A DNA stretch of 51,397 nucleotides from Mycobacterium sp. 852002-51163_SCH5372311 (GTDB taxonomy: Bacteria; Actinomycetota; Actinomycetes; Mycobacteriales; Mycobacteriaceae), in NCBI RefSeq assembly GCF_001667115.1, contig NZ_LZIJ01000166.1, positions 1 through 51,397 on the forward strand. Reading direction: 5' to 3'. The stretch's first letter is position 1; the number at the start of each line of letters is the position of its first letter. Both the position numbers and the translations under genes were made by a program. Positions 32,798 through 41,230 of this stretch are shown here, one piece after another. The notes beneath the pieces were generated by a model, which was not told the DNA's origin, ran no database searches, and saw only the letters and a list, made by a program, of their open reading frames with translations.

Positions 32798-33686
32798 CCA
32801 AGGCGGTCAGCGTCGCGTTCACCGGCGCCTCGACACCGACGCGCGCGCCCTGGCGCGGGACGGCGCCGTTGATGACGTCGATCTCGCTGACTCGGCGCGC
32901 CTCGTGGTCCAGCAGCGCCGACGGCTTCGCGTCGGGCATTCCGGCCCCGAAGTCACGGACATGGGCGACGGGGTCGGTGACCGAGATCGCGATGGCGGAC
33001 GCCTGCGCGACGGTCCAGGCCTCTGTCGCCGCCGCCCGGCTGACCGCGCCCATTTCCGGATCGTCCATCACCTGGCCGACGGTCATCCCGGTCAGCGCGC
33101 ACGGCGCGCTGTAGGCGACATTGCAGATCAGCTTCTCCCACTGCATGGGCGCGATGTCGGTGACTGCGGCGGCGTCGAATCCGGCCTGCGTCCACGTCCG
33201 GGCGATCGACTCGACGGTGGGGTGGGGCAACGACGAGTAGGAGCCGAAACGCATTGCGCGCATGGCATTGTGGTGAACATGCCCGGGCGCGACGCGTGAG
33301 GCGCCGAACCCGCTTGCGATCCCGACGGCCACCCGCTGATCGCCGACGATGCCGGCGACGATCTCCGCCGAACCGAGACCGTTCTGGATGGTAAGCACCG
33401 GCGTGTCCGGACCAAGCATTGGAAGTGCTTGCTGTGCACCGTCTTCCACGTTGGCTGCCTTGACGGCGAGCACGATCAGGTCCATGGTCTCGGCTGGCGC
33501 GGTGGTGGCTGCGCGCAGCTGCACCGTCCGGTCGTAGCCGGGGCCGGTGACCCGCAGCCCGGCGCGGGCAATCTGCTCGATGCTGGGCTGGTGACTGTCG
33601 ATTGCCAGCACGTCGTGGCCCGCGGCGGCGAGCCGGGCCGCATAGATGGAACCCATTGCACCACAGCCGATTACCGCAATCTTCAT
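32745..33686 (-). CDS. Ketopantoate reductase-like (ApbA/PanE family) oxidoreductase
   Basis: 313 residues. NADPH site KIAVIGCGAMGSIYAARL at the N-terminus, VKAANVE and TIQNGLGSAE in the middle (the Asn is typical), and the helical C-terminal domain with EKLICNVAYSAPCALTG, whose Lys is the PanE catalytic residue. True PanE makes pantoate, but this gene lies ten bases from a tartrate dehydratase, so it may reduce a 2-oxo acid produced there; both readings are inference. It overlaps the convergent permease gene by 53 bases. Read together with the two genes upstream on the same strand. Confidence 0.85.
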   Translation of the reverse strand: MKIAVIGCGAMGSIYAARLAAAGHDVLAIDSHQPSIEQIARAGLRVTGPGYDRTVQLRAATTAPAETMDLIVLAVKAANVEDGAQQALPMLGPDTPVLTIQNGLGSAEIVAGIVGDQRVAVGIASGFGASRVAPGHVHHNAMRAMRFGSYSSLPHPTVESIARTWTQAGFDAAAVTDIAPMQWEKLICNVAYSAPCALTGMTVGQVMDDPEMGAVSRAAATEAWTVAQASAIAISVTDPVAHVRDFGAGMPDAKPSALLDHEARRVSEIDVINGAVPRQGARVGVEAPVNATLTALVKAIERQWRVHVGPATV

Positions 33687-33695
33687 CGCACTCTC

Positions 33696-34865
33696 CTAAG
33701 CCGTCAACTCGGTGATCAGCTCGGCCAATCCGGCCTTTTGCTCCAGTCCGAAGCCGGGCGCGTCCGTCGGCGCGATCAGGCCCCCGGCCAGTGCGCAGCC
33801 GTCGGAGTAGCCGCCGAAGGGCGCGAACACGCCGGGATATGACTCGCAGCCACCGAGGCCCAGTCCGATCGCGATGTGCAAGTTGATCAGATGGCCGCCA
33901 TGCGGGAAGGCGTACCGCCGATCGAAGCCATGGACCTCGAGCACCTCGAGCATCCGCGCGTACTCGGTCAACCCGTAGCTCAGCCCCGCATCCATCTGGA
34001 AGATGTCGCGCCCCGGCCGCATACCCCCGTATCGAACCAGGTTCGTCACATCGGGCACCGAGAAGAGATTTTCACCGGTGGCGACCGGGCCCTCGTAGCA
34101 GGCCGTCACCGCCTGGTTCAGCTCGAAATCCAGTGGGTCGCCGGGTTCTTCGTACCAGCGCAGGCCGTAGGGGGCCAGTGCGGCCGCCCACCGCGTGGCC
34201 GCCCGCCGGTCGAACCGCCCGTTGGCGTCGACCGCGACCCGCCCGCCGTCACCGACCACGTCGACTACGGCCTCGATTCGGGCCAGGTCGTCGTCCAGCG
34301 GCGCGCCGCCGATCTTCATCTTGACCGCGTCGTAGCCCTGGTCGAGGTAGCTGCGCATCTCGTCGCGGAGGCGCTTGGTGTCACGGTCGTCGGGGTAGTA
34401 GTAGCCGCCGGCCGCATACACCGCGATCGCCGCGGCCGGCTTGGGCCCGAAGTGGCGTGCGATGGTCGCGTGAGCGGGTTCGTCGTCGAGCTTGGCGTTG
34501 AGGTCCCAGCACGCCAGTTCCAGGGCCGCGGCGGCCGCGGCCCGATCCCCGTGGCCGCCGGGTTTCTCGTCGGTGAGTGCGCATGCCGCCACCCGTGCGG
34601 GATCGATCCGTCCCGACTCGTCCAGCAGGGTGTCCGGGGGCGCGGCGAGGATGCGGGGGATCATCCGGTCGCGCAGGATCCCGCTTTGGGCGAAGCGGCC
34701 GATCGAGTCGAAAGCCAGCCCGGCCACGCGTTTTCCATCTCGGTCGGCGATCAGTGCCACCAGCGACACGGTGTGGCCGCTGAAGTTGACCAGCGCATTG
34801 GCGGGACCGCCGCGTGGTCCACCGTGGAGCCGGACCGGGCGCTCCACTATCGCGGTGATCCGCAT
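33696..34865 (-). CDS. tarD: D(-)-tartrate dehydratase-like enzyme (enolase superfamily)
   Basis: 389 residues from ATG 34865, the same length as the characterised Bradyrhizobium TarD. All its key residues fall at the same numbers: the KxK pair in VKMKIG at 182 and 184, metal ligands Asp213 (VAVDANG), Glu239 (WYEEPGD) and Glu265 (ATGENLF), and the general acid/base His322 in FPHGGHLINLH. The expected reaction is loss of water from D-tartrate to give oxaloacetate. The numbers are counted here; the comparison is from memory of the family. The start overlaps the stop of the upstream nitroreductase-like gene by one base (TGATG). Confidence 0.85.
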   Translation of the reverse strand: MRITAIVERPVRLHGGPRGGPANALVNFSGHTVSLVALIADRDGKRVAGLAFDSIGRFAQSGILRDRMIPRILAAPPDTLLDESGRIDPARVAACALTDEKPGGHGDRAAAAAALELACWDLNAKLDDEPAHATIARHFGPKPAAAIAVYAAGGYYYPDDRDTKRLRDEMRSYLDQGYDAVKMKIGGAPLDDDLARIEAVVDVVGDGGRVAVDANGRFDRRAATRWAAALAPYGLRWYEEPGDPLDFELNQAVTACYEGPVATGENLFSVPDVTNLVRYGGMRPGRDIFQMDAGLSYGLTEYARMLEVLEVHGFDRRYAFPHGGHLINLHIAIGLGLGGCESYPGVFAPFGGYSDGCALAGGLIAPTDAPGFGLEQKAGLAELITELTA

Positions 34866-35266
34866 CACTCGATCTTGGTGAACAGCACCGCCTGCTCCCA
34901 CGGCAGCCTGGCGAAGATCGCGCGGCCGCGAGTCACGTGCGCCGCCGCGGCGTCCCTGCTGACCACCGTCGGGTTGGTGATCCCGATGGTCTTACCGTTG
35001 CGGCGCATCCTGCCGGTGCCCGTGGCCTTGAGGTTCTTCAGCCAGTCGCGGTCGGGGCCGTAGGCCAGCGGGACCACCACCCCCGGCTTGCCGTCGACGC
35101 TGGTGGTGAAGGCATTCACCGGTGTGCGGAAAGGCTTTCCGGAACGTCTTCCGACGTGCTCGATGATGGCGTATCCGGGTAGCCGGCCGGCCCACAGCCG
35201 CTGAATGGGATTGGTCACGTACCGGTTGAACCGGGCGAGTCGTTCGGGAAATCGCATGCCACCCAT
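34865..35266 (-). CDS. Deazaflavin (F420)-dependent nitroreductase family protein
   Basis: 133 residues from ATG 35266 (ATG 35257 is an alternative). Split-barrel DDN fold: IIEHVGRRSGKPFRTPVNAF is the family block that binds the F420 tail, followed by VVVPLAYGPDRDWLKNLKAT. Members include Ddn and F420H2-dependent quinone reductases of mycobacteria. Substrate unknown. First gene of the small minus-strand group with the tartrate dehydratase and the ketopantoate-reductase-like gene; whether these share a pathway is not clear. Confidence 0.88.
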   Translation of the reverse strand: MGGMRFPERLARFNRYVTNPIQRLWAGRLPGYAIIEHVGRRSGKPFRTPVNAFTTSVDGKPGVVVPLAYGPDRDWLKNLKATGTGRMRRNGKTIGITNPTVVSRDAAAAHVTRGRAIFARLPWEQAVLFTKIE

Positions 35267-35290
35267 CCAACTCGTGAGGCCGCGCGGAGT

Positions 35291-36166
35291 TCAACTCGTG
35301 CGGCGCGTCACTGGCAGCAACCGGCGCGCCAGCCGCGCTCCCCGAGTGGGCGGCGGGTGCCAAGGCTGCTGGTCGTCCGGAGGCCATGCGTAACAGGGCG
35401 TATCGCCGCAGAGCAACCCTCGCAGCCCGGGAACGCCCAGCTCGCGCGCGGACCAGTCGTAGAGGTTCTGCAGCCTCGGCTGGATGACGCCCACGTCGAG
35501 GGCGTGGGCCAGGCCGTGTTCGCTTTCCAGGTAGAGCGTGAGGTCGTCGCCCAGGGGGTAGCGGTCCGGAAGCACTCGCGACAGGGACAGAAAAATGCCG
35601 GTCATGCCCAATCGTGGATCGCCGAGCGGCCGACCGGCGAGGGCCAGCGGACCTAGCGCCAGCCGGGGAGCGGCAACCAGGGCGTGGGCGTACAAGACCC
35701 TCATCAGCACCAGGTTGATGAAGAATCTTTCGACGCGAGACTCCCGCGATGCCAGATCCTCATGTTCGAGATAGGCGCTGACGATGCTGATGTTGTGGGC
35801 GCGATACCACCGCCGCGCCGACGGACGGCGGATGAATTCCAGCGCTGCGGAAACCGCCGGTGAGCTGGGGGTACCGGGGTGCGCGAAGGACAGCGCGCGG
35901 GCTTCCCAGCCGTCGCGCACGAGGCGCTCGTTCATGGCTCGCCACCACGGGCTGCCCGGCCTTGGGTCTGCGGTCGGGTTGAGCAGTCCGCGTCGCAGCT
36001 GCCATCCCATGAACGCCGAAGCTGCCTGCCGGTACGGCAGATGGCCCCGGTCGAGGTCGGCAGGGACCTGGTAGAGCTCCCGCATCAGGGCCAATCGACC
36101 GCGCGGATCGTCGCGGACTGCGGCGACCCTGGCGTGTGCGACCGCGGCGGCCGACTGGCGTGCCAT
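35291..36166 (-). CDS. Conserved hypothetical protein
   Basis: 291 residues from ATG 36166, with the next gene hemL diverging 58 bases away. No signal peptide. Mostly helical with many Arg, Leu and Trp: AFMGWQLRRGLLNPT, PWWRAMNERLVRDGWEARAL, then RWYRAHNISIVSAYL and SRVERFFINLVLMRVLYAHAL. The C-terminal part contains LYLESEHGLAHALDVG and a tail rich in Pro, Trp and Arg. I do not recognise the family. M. tuberculosis has the shorter Rv0523c at this position before hemL, which may be a reduced relative. A longer upstream frame reaches 36403 but overlaps hemL and is not credible. Confidence 0.6.
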   Translation of the reverse strand: MARQSAAAVAHARVAAVRDDPRGRLALMRELYQVPADLDRGHLPYRQAASAFMGWQLRRGLLNPTADPRPGSPWWRAMNERLVRDGWEARALSFAHPGTPSSPAVSAALEFIRRPSARRWYRAHNISIVSAYLEHEDLASRESRVERFFINLVLMRVLYAHALVAAPRLALGPLALAGRPLGDPRLGMTGIFLSLSRVLPDRYPLGDDLTLYLESEHGLAHALDVGVIQPRLQNLYDWSARELGVPGLRGLLCGDTPCYAWPPDDQQPWHPPPTRGARLARRLLPVTRRTS

Positions 36167-36224
36167 CAGGCAACTCTTACACCCTGTAGTTGAGTGGGTC
36201 GAGGATGCTGAGACACTGGTCGGC

Positions 36225-37547
36225 ATGGGTAGCACCGACCAGGCGACCGCGAGCGTGCGCTCCTCGGCGCAGCTGTTCGACGACGCCTGCCGGGTCATTC
36301 CCGGCGGGGTCAACTCCCCGGTGCGGGCCTTCACCGCGGTGGGTGGCACCCCGCGCTTCATCACCGAGGCGCACGGCTGCTGGCTGACCGACGCCGACGG
36401 CAACCGCTACGTCGATCTGGTCTGCTCGTGGGGTCCGATGATCCTCGGCCACGCGCACCCCGACGTCGTCGACGCCGTCGTCAAGGCTGCCTCCGGTGGC
36501 CTGTCGTTCGGGGCGCCGACGCCGGCCGAGACCGAGTTGGCGGCCGAGATCATCGGCCGGGTGGCGCCCGTCGAGCGGATCCGGCTGGTGAATTCCGGGA
36601 CCGAGGCCACCATGAGCGCGGTCCGGCTGGCCCGCGGATTCACCGGACGGGCCAAGATCGTCAAGTTCTCCGGCTGCTACCACGGCCATGTGGACGCGTT
36701 GCTCGCCGACGCGGGTTCGGGCGTCGCCACGCTTGGATTGCCCTCCTCGCCCGGGGTCACCGGAGCCGCCGCGGCCGACACAATTGTCCTGCCCTACAAC
36801 GACATTGACGCCGTCAAGCAGACGTTCGCCCGGTTCGGCGACCAGATCGCCGCGGTTATCACCGAAGCCAGCCCGGGCAACATGGGCGTCGTCCCGCCCG
36901 CGCCGGGCTACAACGCCGCACTGCGAGAGATCACCGGTGAGCACGGCGCGCTGCTGATCGTCGACGAGGTGATGACGGGCTTCCGGGTCAGCCGAAGTGG
37001 TTGGTACGGAATCGATCCGGTGGCCGCCGACCTGTTCACCTTCGGCAAGGTGATGAGTGGCGGGTTGCCGGCCGCCGCGTTCGGCGGACGGGCCGACGTG
37101 ATGGAGCGACTGGCTCCGCTGGGCCCGGTCTATCAAGCCGGCACGCTGTCGGGGAACCCGGTAGCGATGGCCGCCGGGCTGGCGACCCTGCGGGCCGCCG
37201 ACGAGGCCGTCTACCGCGCGCTGGACCGCAATGCCGACCGCCTGGCCGGGCTGCTGGCCGAGGCATTAACGAATGCCGGTGTGCCGCACCAGATTCCGCG
37301 GTCCGGCAATATGCTCAGCGTCTTCTTCGGCGAGACGCCGGTCTCCGACTTCGCCTCCGCGCGGGCCAGCCAGACGTGGCGTTATGCCCCGTTTTTCCAT
37401 GCGCTACTGGATGCCGGCGTCTACCCGCCGTGCAGCGCGTTCGAGGCATGGTTCGTCTCGGCCGCTCTGGACGACAACGCATTCGAGCGGATCGCCGACG
37501 CCCTGCCCGCCGCGGCGCAGGCCGCCGCCGCTGCGAAGGAGCTCTGA
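36225..37547 (+). CDS. hemL: Glutamate-1-semialdehyde 2,1-aminomutase
   Basis: 440 residues. PLP enzyme that isomerises glutamate-1-semialdehyde to 5-aminolevulinate, the step between HemA and HemB. VIPGGVNSPVRAF opens the fold, LVNSGTEATMSAVRLAR binds the cofactor phosphate, FSGCYHGHVD and LLIVDEVMTGFR follow, and Lys275 in FGKVMSGGLP forms the Schiff base. It is about 13 kb from hemACDB and directly upstream of the cytochrome c maturation genes, with its TGA overlapping the ATG of the next gene (TGATG). Confidence 0.96.
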   Translation: MGSTDQATASVRSSAQLFDDACRVIPGGVNSPVRAFTAVGGTPRFITEAHGCWLTDADGNRYVDLVCSWGPMILGHAHPDVVDAVVKAASGGLSFGAPTPAETELAAEIIGRVAPVERIRLVNSGTEATMSAVRLARGFTGRAKIVKFSGCYHGHVDALLADAGSGVATLGLPSSPGVTGAAAADTIVLPYNDIDAVKQTFARFGDQIAAVITEASPGNMGVVPPAPGYNAALREITGEHGALLIVDEVMTGFRVSRSGWYGIDPVAADLFTFGKVMSGGLPAAAFGGRADVMERLAPLGPVYQAGTLSGNPVAMAAGLATLRAADEAVYRALDRNADRLAGLLAEALTNAGVPHQIPRSGNMLSVFFGETPVSDFASARASQTWRYAPFFHALLDAGVYPPCSAFEAWFVSAALDDNAFERIADALPAAAQAAAAAKEL

Positions 37548-38155
37548 TGGGCGAGCAAACCCGGGTCCATGTGGTGCGCCACGGCGAGGTACACAACCCC
37601 ACCGGCGTCCTCTACGGCCGGTTGCCCGGATTCCACCTCTCCGAGCAGGGCCGCGCCCAGGCGGTCGCCGTCGCCGACTTCCTGGCCGACCGCGACGTCG
37701 TCGCGGTGATCGCCTCCCCGCTGCAGCGGGCGCAGGAAACCGCGGCACCCATCGCCGCCCGCCACGACCTGCCGGTGGACACCGACCCGGACCTGATCGA
37801 GTCGGCCAACTTCTTCGAGGGCCGCCGCCTGGGCCCCGGTGACGGCGCCTGGCGCGACCCCCGGGTGTGGTGGCAGCTGCGCAACCCGTTCAGACCGTCG
37901 TGGGGCGAGCCGTACACCGAGATCGCGGCCCGGATGACGACCGCGGTGGAAAAGGCGCGCGTCCGTGGCGCGGGGCATGAGGTGGTGTGCGTCAGCCACC
38001 AGCTGCCGGTGTGGACGGTGCGGCTACACCTCACCGGCAAGCGGCTGTGGCACGACCCGCGGCGCCGGCAATGTGGCCTGGCATCGTTGACGACGCTGGT
38101 CTACGACGGCGACCGGCTGGCCGACGTCGAGTACTCCCAACCGGCGGGCCCGTGA
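37547..38155 (+). CDS. Phosphoglycerate-mutase/histidine-phosphatase family protein (Rv0525-like)
   Basis: 202 residues. VHVVRHGEVHNPTG carries the phosphorylated His in the RHG motif; ASPLQRAQETA gives the second Arg and the late VVCVSHQLPV the second His, so the phosphatase site is complete. Substrate unknown. Start and stop both overlap neighbours: TGATG with hemL and GTGA with the thioredoxin-like lipoprotein gene. Conserved in this place in mycobacteria. Confidence 0.87.
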   Translation: MGEQTRVHVVRHGEVHNPTGVLYGRLPGFHLSEQGRAQAVAVADFLADRDVVAVIASPLQRAQETAAPIAARHDLPVDTDPDLIESANFFEGRRLGPGDGAWRDPRVWWQLRNPFRPSWGEPYTEIAARMTTAVEKARVRGAGHEVVCVSHQLPVWTVRLHLTGKRLWHDPRRRQCGLASLTTLVYDGDRLADVEYSQPAGP

Positions 38156-38757
38156 GCATGCGGTGGCTGGCGGTCGCCGGGTTGGTGGCGCTGTTGACGG
38201 GCTGCGCCGGACGTGACGCGGTCGCACAGGGCGGCACGTTCGAATTCGTCTCGCCCGGCGGCAAGACCGACATCTACTACGACCCGCCGGCCAGCCGCGG
38301 GCGTCCGGGACCGCTTGCCGGCCCGGACCTGGCGGATCCGGCGCGTGCCGTCTCGCTGGACGACGCCGAATTCGCCGGCCGTGTCGTCGTGATCAACGTG
38401 TGGGGGCAGTGGTGCGGACCGTGCCGCGCCGAGGTCACCCAACTGCAGCGGGTCTATGACGCCACGCGCGGCTCTGGGGCGTCCTTCCTGGGCATCGATG
38501 TCCGCGACAACAGCCGCCAGGCTGCACAGGACTTCGTCAACGACCGTCACGTCACGTTCCCGTCCATCTATGACCCGCCGATGCGCACCCTGATCGCGTT
38601 CGGCGGCAAGTACCCCACCACCGTCATCCCCTCCACGCTGGTGCTGGATCGCCAGCATCGGGTCGCGGCGGTATTTCTGCGCGAACTGCTGGCCCAAGAT
38701 CTGCAGCCCGTCGTGCAACGACTGGCGGCAGAAGCTTCGGGGGCCCCCGGAGCATGA
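38152..38757 (+). CDS. Thioredoxin-like lipoprotein for cytochrome c maturation (Rv0526, CcsX/ResA type)
   Basis: 201 residues from GTG 38152 (ATG 38158 also possible). A lipoprotein signal ends at LLTGC (Cys ~20). The thioredoxin domain has VVINVWGQWCGPCRAEV with the WCGPC active site and a cis-Pro in YPTTVIPSTLVLD. Expected to sit on the outer face of the membrane, receive electrons from CcdA and keep apocytochrome c cysteines reduced for haem attachment. Start overlaps the preceding stop (GTGA) and the end overlaps ccdA (ATGA). Confidence 0.9.
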   Translation: MSMRWLAVAGLVALLTGCAGRDAVAQGGTFEFVSPGGKTDIYYDPPASRGRPGPLAGPDLADPARAVSLDDAEFAGRVVVINVWGQWCGPCRAEVTQLQRVYDATRGSGASFLGIDVRDNSRQAAQDFVNDRHVTFPSIYDPPMRTLIAFGGKYPTTVIPSTLVLDRQHRVAAVFLRELLAQDLQPVVQRLAAEASGAPGA

Positions 38758-39545
38758 CCGGGTTCGCCCACCTCGCCGCCGCCGGACCACTGCTTGTGGC
38801 GCTGGGACTGTGTTTGCTGGCCGGGCTGGTGTCGTTTGCCTCGCCGTGCGTCGTGCCGCTGGTGCCGGGGTATCTGTCGTATCTCGCCGCGGTGGTCGGG
38901 GTCTCTGATGAGGAGGCGACGGCAGGCGTCGTCAAAGCCCCGCCCGCGGCACGGTGGCGGGTAACCGGGTCGGCGGCGCTGTTCGTCGCCGGCTTCACCA
39001 CGGTGTTCGTGCTGGGCACCGTCGCGGTGCTGGGGATGACCTCCACGCTGATCACCAATCAGGTGCTGCTGCAGCGGGTGGGCGGCGTGCTGACCATCGT
39101 GATGGGGCTGGTGTTCGTGGGCTTCATTCCGGTGTTGCAGCGCCCGGCCCGGTTCAGCCCGCGGCAGCTGACGACGGTCGCCGGAGCGCCGCTGCTAGGA
39201 GCGGTGTTCGCACTCGGCTGGACGCCGTGCCTCGGGCCGACGCTGACCGGGGTGATCACCGTCGCGTCGGCCACCCCGGGCGCCTCCGGCGCCCAAGTGG
39301 CCCGCGGAATCGCGCTGGTGATCGCGTATTGCCTGGGGCTGGGCATCCCGTTCGTGTTGCTGGCATTCGGTTCCGCGGGGGCGGTCGCGGGCCTGGGCTG
39401 GCTGCGCCGCCACACCAGGGCGATCCAGATCTTCGGCGGCGCGCTGTTGATCGCGGTCGGTGCCGCGCTGGTCACCGGGGTGTGGAACGACTTCATCTCC
39501 TGGCTGCGCGACGCCTTCGTCTCCGACGTGAGGTTGCCGATTTGA
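38754..39545 (+). CDS. ccdA: Cytochrome c biogenesis thiol transporter CcdA
   Basis: 263 residues with six membrane helices. The two redox-active cysteines are in VSFASPCVVPLVPGYLSYLA (helix 1) and FALGWTPCLGPTLTGV (helix 4), the hallmark of CcdA/DsbD-beta. It passes electrons from cytosolic thioredoxin to the exported thioredoxin-like lipoprotein encoded just before. The start overlaps that gene's stop (ATGA). The stop TGA overlaps a possible TTG start for resB. Confidence 0.94.
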   Translation: MTGFAHLAAAGPLLVALGLCLLAGLVSFASPCVVPLVPGYLSYLAAVVGVSDEEATAGVVKAPPAARWRVTGSAALFVAGFTTVFVLGTVAVLGMTSTLITNQVLLQRVGGVLTIVMGLVFVGFIPVLQRPARFSPRQLTTVAGAPLLGAVFALGWTPCLGPTLTGVITVASATPGASGAQVARGIALVIAYCLGLGIPFVLLAFGSAGAVAGLGWLRRHTRAIQIFGGALLIAVGAALVTGVWNDFISWLRDAFVSDVRLPI

Positions 39546-39556
39546 GTGGCCCAGTA

Positions 39557-41230
39557 GTGGCGCGAGCAGACGCAGAATCGCACCAAAACGGGCTGTTTTG
39601 TGCGATTCTGCGTCTGCTCGCGGGGAAAAGCCGCAACCTCTGGCGGGCGCTGACGTCGATGGGCACCGCGCTCGTGCTGCTGTTCCTGCTGGCGCTGGGT
39701 GCGATACCCGGTGCACTGCTGCCGCAGCGCAGCCTCAACGCCGGCAAGGTCGACGACTACCTGAGAGCCCATCCGGTGATCGGCCCGTGGCTCAACGAGC
39801 TGCAGGCCTTCGACGTGTTCTCCAGCTTCTGGTTCACCGCCATCTACGCGCTGCTGTTCGTGTCCCTGGTCGGCTGCCTCACCCCGCGGATGATCGAGCA
39901 GGCCCGCAGCCTGCGCGCCACCCCGGTGGCCGCGCCGCGGAACTTGGCGCGGCTGCCCAAGCACGCCACCTCCCGGGCCGCCGGCGAGCCCGACGAACTG
40001 GCCGCCACCATTGCCGGCCGGCTGCGCGGCTGGCGCACGACCACCCGGCACCAAGGTCAGACCGTCGAGGTGTCCGCCGAGAAGGGCTATCTGCGCGAAT
40101 TCGGCAACCTACTGTTCCACTTCTCACTGCTGGGCCTGCTGGTCGCGGTGGCGGTCGGCAAGCTGTTCGGCTACGAGGGCAACGTGATCGTCATCGCCGA
40201 CGGCGGCCCCGGCTTCTGCTCGGCGTCGCCGGCCGCGTTCGACTCCTTCCGCGCCGGCAACACCGTTGACGGCACGTCGCTGCACCCGATCTGCATCCGG
40301 GTGAACGACTTCGTTGCCAACTACCTGCCGTCCGGGCAGGCCACTTCGTTCGCCGCGGACATCGCGTATCAAGCCGGTAAGGATCTGACGGCGAACACCT
40401 GGCGGCCCTACCGGCTGGAGGTCAACCATCCGCTGCGGATCGGCGGCGACCGGGTGTACCTGCAGGGCCACGGCTATGCGCCTACCTTCACCGTGACCTT
40501 CCCGAACGGCGAAACCCGCTCGTCAACGGTGCAGTGGCGACCCGACAACCCGCAGACGCTGCTGTCGTCGGGCGTGGCTCGGATCGACCCGCCGGCCGGC
40601 AGCTACCCCAACGCCGATGAACGTCGCAAACACGAGATCGCCATACAGGGCCTGCTGGCGCCCACCGAGCAGCTCGACGGCACCCTGCTGTCGTCGCGGT
40701 TCCCGGCGCTCAACGACCCGGCGGTGGCCGTCGACATCTACCGCGGCGACACCGGGCTGGACACCGGGCGGCCCCAATCGCTGTTCACGCTGGACCCGAG
40801 ACTGATCGAGCAGGGCCGGCTGACCAAGGAGAAGCGGGTCAACCTGCGGGTCGGGCAGCAGGTCCGCATCGACCAGGGCCCCGGCGCCGGCACCACCGTC
40901 CGCTTCGACGGCGCGGTGCCGTTCGTCAACCTGCAGGTCTCCCACGACCCAGGCCAGGCCTGGGTGCTGGTCTTCGCCATCACGATGATGGCCGGACTGC
41001 TGGTGTCGCTGCTGGTGCGCCGCCGGCGGGTGTGGATGAGGCTTGCCCCCGCCGGCGACGAGGCCGCCGGTACGGTGAACGTCGAGCTGGGCGGTCTGGC
41101 GCGCACCGACAATTCCGGCTGGGGCGACGAGTTCGAGCGGCTGACCGAACGGTTGTTGGCCGGGCTGAGCGAAACCAACGGCGAAACCGAAGCGGTCGCC
41201 ACAAGGAGTTCTCAGGTGAAGGTTCAATGA
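39557..41230 (+). CDS. resB: Cytochrome c synthase subunit ResB
   Basis: 557 residues from GTG 39557; a TTG at 39542, overlapping the ccdA stop, is the other candidate. Family marks start at about residue 30: WRALTSMGTALVLLFLL, GALLPQRSLN, then YALLFVSLVGC and a long exported domain (about 185-465), and a last helix VFAITMMAGLLVSLLV. ResB with CcsA attaches haem to apocytochrome c in system II. The first ~20 residues are encoded by a long DNA hairpin (39561-39622), so the N-terminus differs from that of relatives; the first safe residue of the conserved protein is near Trp30. Confidence 0.9.
   Translation: MARADAESHQNGLFCAILRLLAGKSRNLWRALTSMGTALVLLFLLALGAIPGALLPQRSLNAGKVDDYLRAHPVIGPWLNELQAFDVFSSFWFTAIYALLFVSLVGCLTPRMIEQARSLRATPVAAPRNLARLPKHATSRAAGEPDELAATIAGRLRGWRTTTRHQGQTVEVSAEKGYLREFGNLLFHFSLLGLLVAVAVGKLFGYEGNVIVIADGGPGFCSASPAAFDSFRAGNTVDGTSLHPICIRVNDFVANYLPSGQATSFAADIAYQAGKDLTANTWRPYRLEVNHPLRIGGDRVYLQGHGYAPTFTVTFPNGETRSSTVQWRPDNPQTLLSSGVARIDPPAGSYPNADERRKHEIAIQGLLAPTEQLDGTLLSSRFPALNDPAVAVDIYRGDTGLDTGRPQSLFTLDPRLIEQGRLTKEKRVNLRVGQQVRIDQGPGAGTTVRFDGAVPFVNLQVSHDPGQAWVLVFAITMMAGLLVSLLVRRRRVWMRLAPAGDEAAGTVNVELGGLARTDNSGWGDEFERLTERLLAGLSETNGETEAVATRSSQVKVQ
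39561..39622. repeat. Long DNA hairpin within the 5' end of resB
   Basis: Two 23-base arms, 39561-39583 and 39600-39622, are exact inverted copies (beginning CGCGAGCAGACGCAGAATCG). Pairing goes on inwards with one bulged base (CAAAAC/GTTTTG) to a five-base loop GGGCT. It fills nearly all the space between ccdA and the conserved part of resB and stays in the resB frame. Its motif resembles palindromes known between mycobacterial genes. Confidence 0.85.
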
